DNA of 64,000 bases, taken from contig NC_064004.1 of the NCBI RefSeq assembly GCF_932276165.1, positions 1,250,001 to 1,314,000 of the forward strand, written 5' to 3'. Source of the stretch: Plutella xylostella. Its lineage: Eukaryota > Arthropoda > Insecta > Lepidoptera > Plutellidae. Positions 19,266-30,987 of the stretch are shown in pieces. Each line of letters starts with the position of its first letter. Position 1 is the first letter of the stretch. The notes under the pieces were generated by a model. The model was given only the letters and a program-made list of their open reading frames with translations. It had not been told where the DNA came from and ran no database searches. The position numbers and the translations under genes were made by a program.

Positions 19266-20510
19266 CCTATGGCTCACCGAGTCACCGTGCGTAGGTAGAT
19301 ATTATGTATATCTATGTATTTGTGGACATAGTACAATTCCTAGCGTGTGACACCCTCTTTTTGGGAGCTCAAAAATAACACTCGGACTAATAAGTACTTA
19401 AACCGTAGTTAAGAACAGTAGGCAGCGTGTGATCGCATCTCGTCAAATATTTAACTAACCAAATTGGGTTAAGCCGTATTACTACTTGTGAAGCACGTAT
19501 AAGCTAGTACTGTCGGGGAGAAATGTAGTTATTGTTAAATTAATTAATAAAAGTAGGTACCTAAGTAAATTATTATCGTGAATAAAAGGGTTTAAGGGTC
19601 ACTTTACCAAACGTTAAAAGGTTTTAAAATTGTATTTAAATAAATCAATAAGTACTTTTATTTATGAAGAAAATGTAGCAAGTATGGTCAATTGGTACTT
19701 TCCAAAAATAGAAAAAAACTGATTTTAAAAACATCATCACGTAAAATGCTTGTTTTTATTTTATTTTTATTTTATTTATTGGGAAAAGCAAACAATTGTA
19801 CAATAGATAGCACTAAATAACAAAGATCAAATAAAATTAGGTAATTGTACAACCAGCACTGCTTTCCACAATTAAATCATACACAATGAAATGGTTAAGA
19901 TACTGTTCTTGCTATGACAACAACAACATAAAAGAATACATCAAGGTTGTTTCATAAACACTGTTAACTAATTTATTATTAGGTACATCCTACATCCTCA
20001 TATTCGTTTTGATCTTCTTATTGTTGATTAGCTGCGTGAATCTCATGTTTTGTATTCCAAATTTTAGTTTCTAATATCAAAATCACCGGTTATTTGCTTT
20101 TAAAAAAATATAATAAAAAATGTAGATATACCTATAAGTTATTTATATACTTACTTACATAAATAACCTATCTATCTACATCCGACGAATTGAGAACGTC
20201 CTCCTTTTTTTGAAGTAGGTTAAAAAGTAATTAGTAGCCCTCACAAAACCACTTTTCATACCAACAGTCCCTTACATGAAGATGACACTGTTCAAACAAA
20301 TTGTAATACTTCATACATTGAGCCTTTCTAGCACAATCATATACTCCATAATAAAACTCTTATAGCTTGTGTACTAAAGTCGGAACTGCAGTGTTCTTAT
20401 TTGAATGGTTGGATCATTGGTGAGTTAAGGTCACAGCACACATAAACGTAACGTAAAGGGATCGCCTCTTTTTATTCTGTCAACCAGTACAGTTAAACTA
20501 AACTAAGGGC
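19266..20510. other. Gene-free stretch with a LINE-tail-like patch
   Basis: AT-rich. Around 19750-19880 a TTTTATTTTATTTATTGGG patch followed by CAACAATTGTACA-like text looks like the inverted 3' tail of a LINE. Nothing else recognised. Confidence 0.4.
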
Positions 20511-20516
20511 GTCTTG

Positions 20517-20626
20517 CACAACAAAGTTAAACAAAATTAAATCTATGACCTCTTGCTCTGACACTATACCGTCAGAGCAAGAGGCAAACTATTTAATTTT
20601 GATTAACTTTGTTGTGCAAGACGCCC
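20517..20626. mobile_element. 110-bp MITE, TAA target duplication
   Basis: Ends GGGCGTCTTGCACAACAAAG and CTTTGTTGTGCAAGACGCCC are perfectly inverted. A second inverted block is TCTTGCTCTGAC/GTCAGAGCAAGA. TAA lies on both sides, as in PIF/Harbinger-type elements. Confidence 0.8.
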
Positions 20627-21619
20627 TAAGTCTTGGCATTAAAGAGTGTGATTTGGCAAAAACGTTTTATCATTGTCAATTATTTACATTTTAAAAATAA
20701 CATACCGACTGACAATGGCTTTTAACGGATTTGTCTACGAGGAATTGTCCTTAAATAAATATAATATATCGATTAAATACAGTCTTTAACAATTAGTTAG
20801 GATCCACTTCCGCTTTCAGGACTTTATAGTTTTACTGAAGAACACGAGCTCGCGAACGCCTGGTAGACAGAAGGAAAATACGCGATCCCTTTACGTAACG
20901 CTCATTATGTGCTGAGACCCTTAGAGCCACTAGCGCACTGCGATTTTTAATAAATTTCACTAATTTTAATAATGTTGTCTGTTTCATCAACGGTTCATCA
21001 ACAGTCTATTGTCCCGCCACCAATAGAACGATATGTAATGTTCAATTTGGTACAAGTTATATGAAATAAATAATTAAAAAAAAATAAAAAACCGACTTCA
21101 AAAAACCACTAAAAAGTAAGAAATAATTTAAGGTTTAGACCAATCCTAGGTGACAGTACAGAAATACCTAAGCAGGTACTGATCTTTTTTATGTTGGTGC
21201 GGTGACAAAGTAATCTGAAGAAATATGGCAAACTTCAAAAAAGATCAGTAAGTACCTGCTACATGCTGAGTAATCGGTGAACATACATAAAAAAAAACAT
21301 ACATACAGACGAATTGAGAACCTCCTCCTTTTTTCGAAGTCGGTTAAAAACTGACTTTGGAATTACTAATCCGTTTTTATTGACAGTGGCAACATTGCAT
21401 CAGTGTTAACACCGTAACAGCGACATTACCGTTTCGCATAACCTCAGAACAAGCACTCGCTGGCATAGCGCATTAAATACGGTGTGAACGCAGAATCGAT
21501 AATGTGGGGAAAGCTTAGATTAACAATATAGGAAGAAGATGGCTTGTCACATACAAACATAAAGCAAAAACTGTCTGCATTTTGTTTACTTTGAAACCGT
21601 TTTAAATTCAATCTAATGA

Positions 21620-21892
21620 AAAAAAAAACAAAAAAAAACACGCACTCACGCCTTGTACTAATGTACTCCCTTGCGGGGTAGGCAGAGGTGCATTGCTGCA
21701 CCCACTTTTCGCCAGAGTGTTATGTTAGTCCCAATGTAATATGGGGCGGGCCTATTGCCATTTTACGGGCACATCCTAGACCTGAGAACAAATATCTGTG
21801 TTTAAACAAATATCTGCCCCAGCCGGGAATCGAACCCGGGACCATCGGCTCAGAAGTCAGGGTCACTAACCACTACGCCATTCGGTTGTCCG
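21620..21892 (-). mobile_element. SINE family B with 12-bp target duplication
   Basis: TCAATCTAATGA flanks at 21608-21619 and 21893-21904. Complete head and body; poly-A on the + strand, so T-tailed in the sense direction. Confidence 0.88.
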
Positions 21893-21922
21893 TCAATCTA
21901 ATGATTACCATTGTAATCCTAA

Positions 21923-22121
21923 TCCTAACTAATATTATAAATGCGAAAGTAACTGTGTCTGTCTGTCTGTTACTCTTTCACGCCAAAACTACTGAACGGA
22001 TTTGAATGAAATTTGGTATACATATGGTCTAGACCCTGGGAAAGAACACAGGCAATTTTTTATCCCGGAATTCCCACGGGAAAACTTTTTAAGGCGAAGC
22101 GAAGCTCGCGGGAACAGCTAG
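21923..22121 (+). mobile_element. Helitron-like element, copy 3
   Basis: TCCTAACTAATATTATAAAT start after A, GGGAACAGCTAG end before T, short TCTG run. Confidence 0.7.
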
Positions 22122-22428
22122 TTTATGTATAAAATCACAAATTTTCTAACCGAACTTATTGAAAATAAGAGCTCAGTGGTAGAAGCTGGGTGTTATTTGT
22201 TGCTTTTGCACTGACGCTCCATCTAGGTCATCTATTGTTAATCTAAGAGGAAAGCTTTCAAGTTTATAGCCTTTGTTATTAGATTCCTTACATTGTATCA
22301 GCATGAGGCTTTTGATTTAGCACTCTGGTTTATTATAAGACGCACAAATAAAGAAACGAATTAAAAATGGCTTTACGTGCTGAAATTTAAATGATAGTAA
22401 ATTTTGCAACATAGGGATCAACATTATA

Positions 22429-22620
22429 CAGGGTGGCCCAAAGAGTGACGTCCAAGGGAAAATGTTTGATTCCTTAGGTCAAGGGGTAGCCATATCACCC
22501 CCATGCATGTTCAGCAATTTTTAGTAGTTTAGGAGTTATGATTTTTTTTAACTAATTTTCTACGAAAATCGACCTCAATGGATCAATTATGTTTGGGGGG
22601 TCACTCTTTGGGCCACCCTG
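22429..22620. mobile_element. 192-bp MITE, CAGGGTGGCCCAAAGAGTGA ends
   Basis: Left CAGGGTGGCCCAAAGAGTGA, right TCACTCTTTGGGCCACCCTG; TA on both sides. Mariner-like ends by the CAGGGTG start and TA target, an inference. Confidence 0.8.
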
Positions 22621-22846
22621 TATATATACATATACTTAAACTAAGTTCAGGAAACTATGAATCTACCATCGTATCTTTTAGTCAATTAAGTTCCAAAATA
22701 AATATAGGCCTACCTAAAGATAAAAAAACGTTATAAACTATACAAGCATACGTAGCACGGGGCGCAAGACGCACATGACAATAGTTCTTAGCTCACTCAA
22801 ATAGCGCGGCGATCTTAAGACCTCCCATCTTTAAGGGAGAAGCCCT

Positions 22847-23062
22847 ATTGCTGCGTTGCGTATCGCGTCGTCGCAATGCAACGGCAGCGGAACAACGCAT
22901 TGTATAGGTACCACATCGGCGTTGCATCGACGCACGACGCCGACGCGACGTGACGTACTCGATGTAAGGGCGAGTCTCCATTAGTACGTTGCGTCGTCGC
23001 AGCCATACATTTTTGGGAAGTTTGGGCCAACGTTTGTCCAACGCAACACACTAATGGGGCCT
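22847..23062. mobile_element. CpG-rich MITE-like repeat
   Basis: GCCCTATTGCTGCGTTGCG at the left is roughly inverted at the right (CAACGCAACACACTAATGGGG). The interior is rich in CGTCG and GCGAC. The overlapping frames on the - strand are artefacts of this composition. Confidence 0.5.
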
Positions 23063-23459
23063 CACACTAACCCCGTAGCAAAGTTAACGTCTCGTCAGTC
23101 TCTACGTCCCACAATGCGCCTCAGCTCTCATCTGGCCCATCGCATAAAATACTCAATTCTACAACAATACTGGCTGGGGCAGGTCAACTCGGATCAATTG
23201 TGGTCCGTTCATTTATTAATCGAATTTTACGAGGTCATTGCCTGGCGTTCCGGTGATCTCTTATTCTGAGGGTGTTGTCTGGTATTTGAATAGGCGGTAG
23301 GTACGAATATTTATTTATTTAATACTTTATTGTTCATTTGTACACACACATAAAATAAATTTAACTACTTAACTTATACCTACTAAACTATCTATATATT
23401 TTACAAATAAAAAAGATAATAATATAAAATACTTATAATAATATCCTGGCCTGGAAATA

Positions 23460-25212
23460 TTCTACCCTTAATAAACAGGAGTTTATCAAAGGTAGAATAT
23501 TTCTTTTAGTTCGCTGCCGTCGCCTGGGATGGTTCCGAGGAGGCTGGCAGCGTTCCCTCTCTGTATAGCCAGGCTGATGCGCTGGCTGAGATAGCTGCCA
23601 GCCCTCTGGTCCCTTGATACCTCGACCAGGCGCGACGAAAGTTATTTTACTAGTCGTCGCGCTTCGGGTCCCCACGGCCCCAGGGTCTCAACCCCAAACG
23701 GCACAAATATGTAGCTGTCAGACAGACCGTTGTATTTGCGCCGTTTGAGGTTTTCTGCAGCAGCCGCCGCCGTGCCCGCCGCCGCGGCACTACCCTGGAT
23801 GTGGGAGGGGGCCACTGTGTCGGTGCATGTGGCGTCCCAGACTAGGCATTTCCCGTACTTCCAGGGCATTACGGTCATACCGTCGGGCCTCTTCCCGTCG
23901 TCTCTCGCCAAGCCGGTTGGCTCCAGAATGGCGGGGATTCCGGCGCTTGCAAAGGCCCGACGTATGACGTCGTTAAGGGCCGCGTGGCGGGGTAATCGGC
24001 CGGCACTCCGCTGACAGGAGAGGCCGTGGTGGCCTAGCTGGTCGACGGGGTCCCCGCAACGGCAGCGATGTGGCTCGTTGGTCTTACAGCCTAGTCTCAA
24101 ACAGACAGAAAGGTTAAAAGTGTTGCGGTCCAGCAGTGTGCCCACACTCGCAGATGGAAGGGCCCTCAACCAATGTCCCGACTCCGGTTCGGCAGAAGCC
24201 ATGAGGCGGGCGCGGTCTGCAGGGCTGGTGGCAGTTTCTATGAGATTTTCCTGAACCTGCCTGCAGATCGGCTCGTCCCACAGTCTCTGGGATTCCGGTA
24301 GTCGAGGGACATCTTGTTGTGGGCCGGCGATATCTGACCATAGAGATATATCATTATCTTTCCGTAGAGGCCAGCCGTACTGTGTGCCGAGGACAGGAAC
24401 GCCGGGAGGGCCACACTGGACGCCGAGCGGATGCCCAGGCCGCCGAACCGTATCGGCAGCGATGCCTGGGCCCAGCTGCGGTTATCCAGTTGGCAATTTA
24501 GGATTTCGGTTAATATGTTTCTGATCATCGCATCCAAATTATTAAGTAAATTTTGGTGTCTCCAAATAGGTGAACATCGCAGTACATATGTAAATTTTGG
24601 AACGAAAAGACAGTATCTGATGATTACCAGGGCGATTTGCGGATTAATTTGTACCAGCCGATGCGATGATTCCTGGAATTTTGTGATTTCATCGTCAATA
24701 TATTTGGGAATCGATTCGTCAAGAACTGGGGATGGGGATCCGAGGAGACGAAGCGAGCTTTTATTTAAGATTTTGATACCGGGTGCCAGGGAGTTAAATT
24801 TGCTATGAATGTCTGTTTGTTTGTCTGTCGGTAGGTTGGGGTTGATAAAAAGTTCACATTTAGAGAAATTTAATTCTAGTCCGATGTTTTGGAATTCTTT
24901 GATCATGGAGTCAAGGTCTTGAAGAGCGGTGCTTGCTTCATCTCCTATGGATCCATCATCGAGATACCACACGTTAAATTTAGATTTAATTTTGGTTATC
25001 ACCGGATGAATAGCCAGACTGAATATCGCTGGACCGAGTGGGTCTCCCTGCTGACACCCAGCCGCAGAGTAAAGGAGGTGGTTCCTGTATACTAATTTTG
25101 TTTTTTCTCCGTAACATTGCCACGTGTAGTGGTATATTTCAGGAACCACCTCCTTGATCTGAGTCAGCAGAGCTTCCCTCTCAACCGAGTTGAAGGCGTT
25201 CCTTACATCCAC
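23460..25212 (-). pseudogene. LINE with restriction-like endonuclease, 5'-truncated
   Basis: Frame 24238-25212 holds the RT palm: motif A DVRNAFNSVERE at its first residues, then GCQQGDPLGPAIF and the catalytic YLDD. It continues with a conserved LPIRFGGLGIRSASS block. A single-base shift near 24295-24305 moves the protein to another frame, which runs to the stop at 23642 and contains a C-x-C...H...C cluster (CRCGDPVDQLGHHGLSC), a GR-x-x-RH stretch, and RPDG followed by WDATCTDT. That RPD...D-x-T pattern is like the PD-(D/E)XK endonuclease at the C-terminus of early-branching LINEs such as R2 and NeSL. The N-terminus is lost exactly where another LINE tail begins (25214). The clade is not certain. 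Confidence 0.7.
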
Positions 25213-25213
25213 A

Positions 25214-25300
25214 CTTTATTGCACAAATATGAGATTTAAGTGTACAAAAGGTTCAATTAATGCTAAAAGCATTTTCTACCAGCCAACCTACTGGAGGAAC
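25214..25300 (-). mobile_element. LINE 3' tail, CAATAAAG type
   Basis: On the - strand: GCTGGTAGAAAATGCTTTTA, ATTGAACCTTTTGTACAC, then TTGTGCAATAAAG. The same tail in sense orientation is at 45938-46020. It abuts the RT fragment to its left. Confidence 0.55.
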
Positions 25301-25336
25301 AAGTAACACTCTCGATTTTAAAAGTTTAGTGTGTGT

Positions 25337-25597
25337 GTGACGACCGAATGGCGTAGTGGTTAGTGACCCTGACTACTGAGCCGATGGTCCCGGGTTCGAT
25401 TCCCGGCTGGGGCAGATATTTGTTTAAACACAGATATTTGTTCTCGGGTCTTGGATGTGCCCGTAAAATGGCAATAGGCCCGCCCCCTATTACATTGGGA
25501 CTAACATACACTCTGGCGAAAAGTGGGTGCGGCAATGCACCTCTGCCTACCCCGCAAGGGAGTACATTAGTACAAGGCGTGAGTGCGTGTTTTTTTT
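25337..25597 (+). mobile_element. SINE family B, sense orientation, 12-bp duplication
   Basis: TTTAGTGTGTGT at 25325-25336 and again at about 25598-25610. A-box and B-box region, then body, then GTGCGTGT followed by a T run. This copy shows directly that the tail is T, not A. Confidence 0.85.
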
Positions 25598-25682
25598 TTT
25601 TAGTGTGTGTTTTTAGTTATTTCCGGTGTTGCAAAGTGGTCAACGTAGGTATAGTAAACTAAAAGGAGGTGACTCAAGACAC

Positions 25683-26014
25683 TATTCTATTCTATTCTCT
25701 GTGGGGATGTAAGTACCTGCACCTGGCTCTCTCGAGTGGAACCTTTGTGCATATCCCCAAGGTCTAAACTGCCTTCCTAAGCTTGGACCATTTCCCACCA
25801 CGCTGGTCCACTGCGGGTTGGTGGGTTCACATATCTAGATGTGCTAAATCTAGATATGCAGGTTTCCTCACGATGTTTTCCTTCACCGTAAGAGCGATGG
25901 TATACATTGTACTTAAGTTAAAATAACTCATTGGTACATGTCAGCGCCGGGATTCGAACCCGCATCTCTTGATTGAGAAGCGGGCGCTTAACCGACTGAG
26001 CTACCACCGCTCCA
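25683..26014 (-). mobile_element. tRNA-headed SINE, family C
   Basis: Flanked by GACTCAAGACAC at 25671-25682 and 26015-26026. On the - strand the head reads GGAGCGGTGGTAGCTCAGTC with B box GGGTTCGAATCCC, like a tRNA. The body ends in a TTCTATTCT-type (sense AGAATAG) tail. A partial copy of the body is at 33365-33495. Confidence 0.85.
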
Positions 26015-26026
26015 GACTCAAGACAC

Positions 26027-28655
26027 TTCTTTAGGTGATAATAATATTTAACAACTTCAGAAAATTCAAAAATGCTTTTTCATAGAATTATTGGGTGACT
26101 TAGGGTTCTTAGGAGTCAACCCCTTTCGGTGCTTTTCCTGTGAGCTTTACTTCGTCCTAAAACATTTTCCCGTGGGAAACCCGGAATAAAAATTACACAT
26201 AAACCTTCCTCTTAAATCACTTTATCCATTACTTACATTAAAAAAAAAACGCATCAAAATCCGTTGTGTAGTTTTCAAGATCTTAGCATACCTACATAAA
26301 CTTTGCTTTATACTGTATACTTACTATGTAAGTAAGTACCTATAGTCATTCACTTTTGCAACTACTTGTATAATGAACGGGCTTAGATCTAGAAACAAAA
26401 TAATCCTACTAAAGTAATTTAAAATTCTATTTTCATACGCACAGAGCCTAAAGGCCACATCGTAAAGGCATGATATAAAACAGCTGTACATTACTCATAC
26501 AAGAGCACTTCAGATAAGCCCGGCCGGGAATCGAACCGGCACTTAAAGTAATCTTTACGCCGCGTCCTAATGGGAGCAACTTTCGAAATATCTATTTCAC
26601 TTTTATCCTTAAATTATTATGTAGCACGCGTTTTATAGGTTAGTTACAAAAAGTCGTGTGTCGTTTTTATTTCCAACGTAAGGAAACTGATAATTTATTA
26701 ATAGGTACCTTATTTAGGTATTTTTGTATAAATTCATGAAAACGTTAATTTATCCTAAATAATTGTTTAAACGTAAAAATAATTGTTGTTGGATAAAGAT
26801 AATCAAAGACAAAAAAACTTGTAGGTTTTGCATTGCACAATGCATTTTTTTTAAATAGTGGGATGGGATATTTAAGGGTAGTAGAGAAACCCCAATAAGT
26901 ACTCAAATGTATTGTTAATAAAAGATCTTTAGACTTCCAACACTGGCATTGTTTTAATATTAAAAGAGTTACTAATCCAGTTTCACGCGGCCAAACTTTT
27001 AAGTAGGAACTCGATTTTATGATGCATAAAATTGGAACGGCTCCAATAAAAATCATTCGTAAATTAAAATCACATAAACGGCTTCCCACGTTAATTATTG
27101 TAATTTGAAAGCGTCAAATTGAATTAATTAAATCATCCATTATGGCAGGCATCTATAAATCACTCTCATGCCTCGCGGGTTTAAAAAAAGTCTAACCATA
27201 AACCATAACCAGCCAGCTTCCTAAACGCCACTTGAAAAAAAAACCATTGAGCTGTCGAAATCGGCATTGTTCATTTTCTAAACTTAAATTCACACCTCGC
27301 GCGCTTTTATTCGTTCTATTTTTAAACCCAGCAGGGTTCTTCAGTGAGTCTGTGAAAACGGTTTGACGTTTCAATTATATTTGACAGCTACGTTGTTGGC
27401 GGTAATCAAGCCTGTCTCTATCTTCTCTGTGGCCATTGAAGTTCACGAAAGTTGATTTCTTTCGTGGAATTTCTTGTTTTATTTGTTTCTCTAAGTACCT
27501 GTGGAATTTGGGTCAAGGTGTCGCTTTTGTTGCAATTTTTCAAGCTTCCGAAGTTTATTGTTGTTGAATTTGTACGGTTGTAAAGATTGGGCCAGTGGGA
27601 CAAACACACAGGTTTAAATTGCATTGAATGAAACCTTTTTGCGTGTAACGGGGTGTTTTATGTAAGTCACGTACATTAGCAGGTGAATTTGGAAAGTTTT
27701 GAAAATCGTGCAGAAATGCATATTGATGGCATAGGTATACAATAAATTATTGTAGACATTGGTAAGATGGAACAGGAAATAATTGTAATGCCTCCCTTGC
27801 ATTACATTATCCGACCGAATAATCTACCGAGTACCTACCTGATCTACATAATTATGTTACCATCATTGATAAAATTTCGCTCTGTATAACCTACATATTT
27901 AATTAAAAAAACTAAACTACGGTAGGCCCATCAGATAGACCGGTATAAGATTAGTCTACTGTCTTATAAATTATTGTTACAACATGAAAATAATTTGGCA
28001 CTACCGATGTGTGTAATGGTCAGCCAAATCGAGTCATACCTACTATGTGTCGTTTTGGTGTTCCTATGATGTACCTACAAAAAAAATATCAACGGAACCC
28101 ACGTAAAAAAAGGTGTCAAAAAATTGAAAACTTATTTTTTTACACAAAAGACCACAGAACAAATCGAACGCACCCTTTTCGTCCTCTCACCGAGGCAAAG
28201 GAATTGACCCATACAGCCAACAACTTTCTATAATTCTATTCCTTTTTCAAACCGCGCATCGAGTGCTTTTGATCGCTGCATTACTTACTTTTTATTTTTA
28301 AATGGCATGTAGTGGAGTGCACTCGGTTTTTATTGGAATTTTATTAGTTTGAAATTGAAATTGTAGCTTTTTTAACTTTGATCTCACAAATAAACAGTTA
28401 CATGTATATTATGTAGTCCAAACCGTTAGCAATGAACATTAAAAATGTTTTTTGTTGGTAAAACCCCAGTAAAACTAGTTCTGAAATCGTCATCTATGGT
28501 TTTTTATATTTTGTTTTTTTTAATTACATTTTTAGCCAAAGCTTTCCAAAAAAGTATAAGTACTAAAAGACATTAATATTGACTTATTTGCCAGCCTGTA
28601 TTCTAATGCTCGAAGTTAGGTCAAAGCCTAATAGTAAGATATAGCAAATAACAAT
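26027..28655. other. Gene-free AT-rich stretch
   Basis: No supported gene. A lone degraded B box is near 26520-26545 (CCGGGAATCGAACCGGC). The small frames at 26745-27802 and 28009-28233 have no recognisable domain, low-complexity composition, and no splice or start context; I treat them as chance. Confidence 0.5.
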
Positions 28656-28659
28656 AATA

Positions 28660-28900
28660 CAGGGTGATTCTTTCGTAGGTGCATATCCGGAAGTATGTTA
28701 CAGAGCTCTTCATTCTGAACAACTTTTGTTATTTATAATGACCTTGGGGCATTCTCGATAAAATAAATCTACTCCCCATACTATCCCCTAAGCATCTTTT
28801 CTTATTTCGTTATATCCCAAGGTCATTATAACAAAAGTTGTTCAGAATGAAGAGCTCTGTAACATACTTCCGGATATGCACCTACGAAAGACTCTCCCTG
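28660..28900. mobile_element. 241-bp foldback MITE, CAGGGTGATTCTTTCGTAGG ends
   Basis: Inverted arms of roughly 85 bp: GTGCATATCCGGAAGTATGT, TACAGAGCTCTTCATTCTGA and ACAACTTTTGTTAT are all mirrored on the right. TA on both sides. A right half of the same family is at 48434-48538. Confidence 0.85.
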
Positions 28901-29724
28901 TATACCTACCATTTCACTGAGGAATGCAACTCAGTAGCCAGTACCTTAATATTCAACGAACCACAGTCGCCTGCAAAGCTGCATCTATGTTCACAGAGTA
29001 TGCAGATGCGATATAAATTGGCACAGTAAATTGTCAGGGGCCTCTAAGTGAGATGGACGCAGGACACGCGAGCCCGTTAGAAAGGACCGATTGCAAAAAC
29101 CGCAGTTATTATTCTGAGGTTTCTTCGTCACTGGCTGGTAATTGTCTATGCTCAACTTTGTTTTTTGTTTTTAAGGATTTTGACACTTTTAAAAACGTTA
29201 AATTTAATACCGCGTAGAATGTTACGAAGTTGCAACGTTGCAACCACTCAACAACAATTTTTGACTACCCTTTGAGCAACGTTGCAGCTTATTAGTTAAG
29301 CCTCTTACTTTTTTGTTGACACAACACTACGCCGCCATGACAGTTCGTTAGGTTGTCTGTCGGTACACTCGCTAACACAATTGCTGGCCGACGCTGATTG
29401 GTCTAATTGTATCCGACTGTACGGCCACGTTCCATGTTTGAAAATTTAAGACGGTTAACTGTTTGCCTAACTGGCTTTTAGGGTGAAGTTATGTTGTTAT
29501 AGGTATTAGAAATCTAGGGTTAATGGTTTTGGATCCTCATTATGCCGTTAAATACTTATTTAACAAGGTTCGCCTTGATTAAATGAAATATGCAGCAAAA
29601 ATAACGGCATTTAATTAACAAGGATTGTTTAAAATTAAATAGTATTAGTAGTAGTATTTTATGTCTGTTTAAGCCAAATGGGTTGTTACTTAATTGAGTT
29701 GTGTCAGTAGTGACAGTTACAGTG
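28901..29724. other. Gene-free stretch
   Basis: Nothing recognised. The small frames here have no domain features. Confidence 0.4.
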
Positions 29725-29850
29725 CCACCACCGAACATTAGCAATTACCAATCCTTAAGCACCGTCGCTCGCCTGTCAAACAACTGTCAGATCTATACAT
29801 ATTGTTACGCCAGGTTTGATAAGCGGCGCTGTTTAAATGTTCGGTGGTGG
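29725..29850. mobile_element. MITE, CCACCACCGAACATTAG family
   Basis: Left CCACCACCGAACATTAGCAA; right ATGTTCGGTGGTGG. Core has AGCACCGTCGCTCGCCTGTC, shared with the other two copies. Confidence 0.65.
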
Positions 29851-30513
29851 AAACCTCACAGGCAATTACATAATACATAAACATAAACTCAAATAGTAGA
29901 ATCGTATATTATTATCTGCTTTGATAAAGTAATAATATTATTAATCTTTGTTCTTTTTCTTTAAATTATTTTTTACCATTATGTCGTTATGATATTCATG
30001 AGGCTTTTATAAATTTCAAAACTTATCATCTAATATAATCAAGTGATACTAGCTCACGTAATATATTTATTGTCAACACTTCATGTAGCCTGACTGGACT
30101 AAAAACATATTTCCTCTTATAGTACAGGCTAGACCTAGTTTAGGTGGAATAAAAATTGTATCCAACATATTCTAACCATTACACGTACCTACTTTACTTA
30201 AGTTAAGTCTTAAATTGTGTACCTATTAGCGTTTAATAAAAAATTGTTAGTAAGTACCTGCCTATAGATTTCTAATTGTTTTAAATTATGTTAATAACGC
30301 AGTAATAAGGTAAATGTAAACTAACATAATTATGTGTAATATGTGTTGCATGTGTTTTTTAAATAAATAAATTTTGAATTTTTTTGAATTTGAATAACCT
30401 ATCCTGAACCTGTTGTCTGACACAGGCATTTATAAAAAAAAACTGTCTAGGTAGGTAACTAACTATTTATTATTTTCTACCTATATATAACCTACTTTTT
30501 TCCTCTATTCCAG
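29851..30513. other. Upstream of slit exon 1; intronic or intergenic
   Basis: AT-rich, no gene. It ends with a pyrimidine tract and CAG acceptor (CCTCTATTCCAG, 30502-30513), which implies an upstream non-coding slit exon outside what I can identify; the promoter is therefore not placed. A LINE-tail-like AAATAAATAAATTTTGAATT is at 30360-30390. Confidence 0.5.
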
Positions 30514-30631
30514 ATAATAAGCAGCGATGGCGCCGACCACAATGTTTCTAACCTAAACGCGTCACAAAACCGTTACAAAAATTACCGCGAAACACCGCGC
30601 CATTTTGTTCTTGTACGCCATTTTGTCCAAG
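30514..30631 (+). promoter_or_regulatory. slit: slit 5'UTR part of exon 1, with upstream ORF
   Basis: Runs from the acceptor at 30511-30513 to the base before the main ATG. It contains a short upstream frame: ATG at 30527, nine codons, stop TAA at 30554-30556. The upstream ATG sits in a GCAGCGATGG context, which is favourable, so it could dampen translation of the main frame. The exon limits are inferred from the acceptor. Confidence 0.55.
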
Positions 30632-30813
30632 ATGGCGTCCAAAAGCGTGATCCGTTCGTTGTTCGTCGGGATAGTGGTGTTGTTTGTGGCGAGTGTGAGA
30701 GAGAGCTCCGCGCAATGCCCCTGGGCTTGCACGTGTCAGAGCGAGACAGTTGATTGCTCTCACCGCGGGCTTTTTCAAGTGCCCAAGCATCTGCCGGCTG
30801 ATGCTGAGCGAAT
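30632..30813 (+). CDS. slit: slit, first coding exon (signal peptide and LRRNT)
   Basis: Slit is a large secreted glycoprotein that binds Robo receptors through its leucine-rich repeats and repels axons at the midline. This exon gives 60 codons plus two bases. Residues 1-27 are a signal peptide with hydrophobic core LFVGIVVLFVASV and a likely cut near SSA|Q. Then comes the LRRNT cap with CPWACTC and VDC in C-x3-C-x-C-x6-C spacing, followed by SHRGLFQVP and ADAER, close to insect slit (VDCSHRGL...ADVER). The donor GTAAGT follows at 30814; the split codon joins A to exon 2 to give ERI-DLQGNN. I chose the ATG at 30632 because it begins the signal peptide and is the first ATG in this frame. The gene continues beyond the window, so only about one twelfth of the usual protein is seen. 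Confidence 0.87.
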
Positions 30814-30841
30814 GTAAGTTTTTACTTTTTTATTATACTAA

Positions 30842-30987
30842 GGGCCGGTTTCACAATGTCTGGATAACGGCTACCCGTATGATAAAATAGTTGCTGTCAC
30901 TGTCTAAAAAATAATAAGAGAGTGACAGCATGCCATTTATCCATCAGGTAACCATTAACCATAACCAGACATAGTGAAATAGGGCCT
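30842..30987. mobile_element. MITE, GGGCC(GG)TTTCACAATGTCTGG ends
   Basis: Left GGGCCGGTTTCACAATGTCT, right AGACATAGTGAAATAGGGCC, inverted with small gaps; TAA on both sides. It begins 28 bp into slit intron 1. Confidence 0.65.

Larger units (their letters stand above)
21514..22247. mobile_element. MITE, CTTAGATTAACAATAT family, with SINE and Helitron inside
   Basis: Ends CTTAGATTAACAATATAG and CTATTGTTAATCTAAG are inverted. Opposite orientation to the copy at 3-662. It contains a family B SINE (21620-21892, with 12-bp target duplication) and a Helitron-like copy (21923-22121), inserted at different points from those in other copies. Confidence 0.7.

Noticed and set aside
22793..23051. Arginine-rich frames on the - strand
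   Set aside because: Produced by a CpG-rich MITE-like repeat; two overlapping frames are equally open.
25942..26014. Possible tRNA gene on the - strand with GGGTTCGAATCCC
   Set aside because: It is the head of a SINE with a 12-bp target duplication and a 260-bp body.
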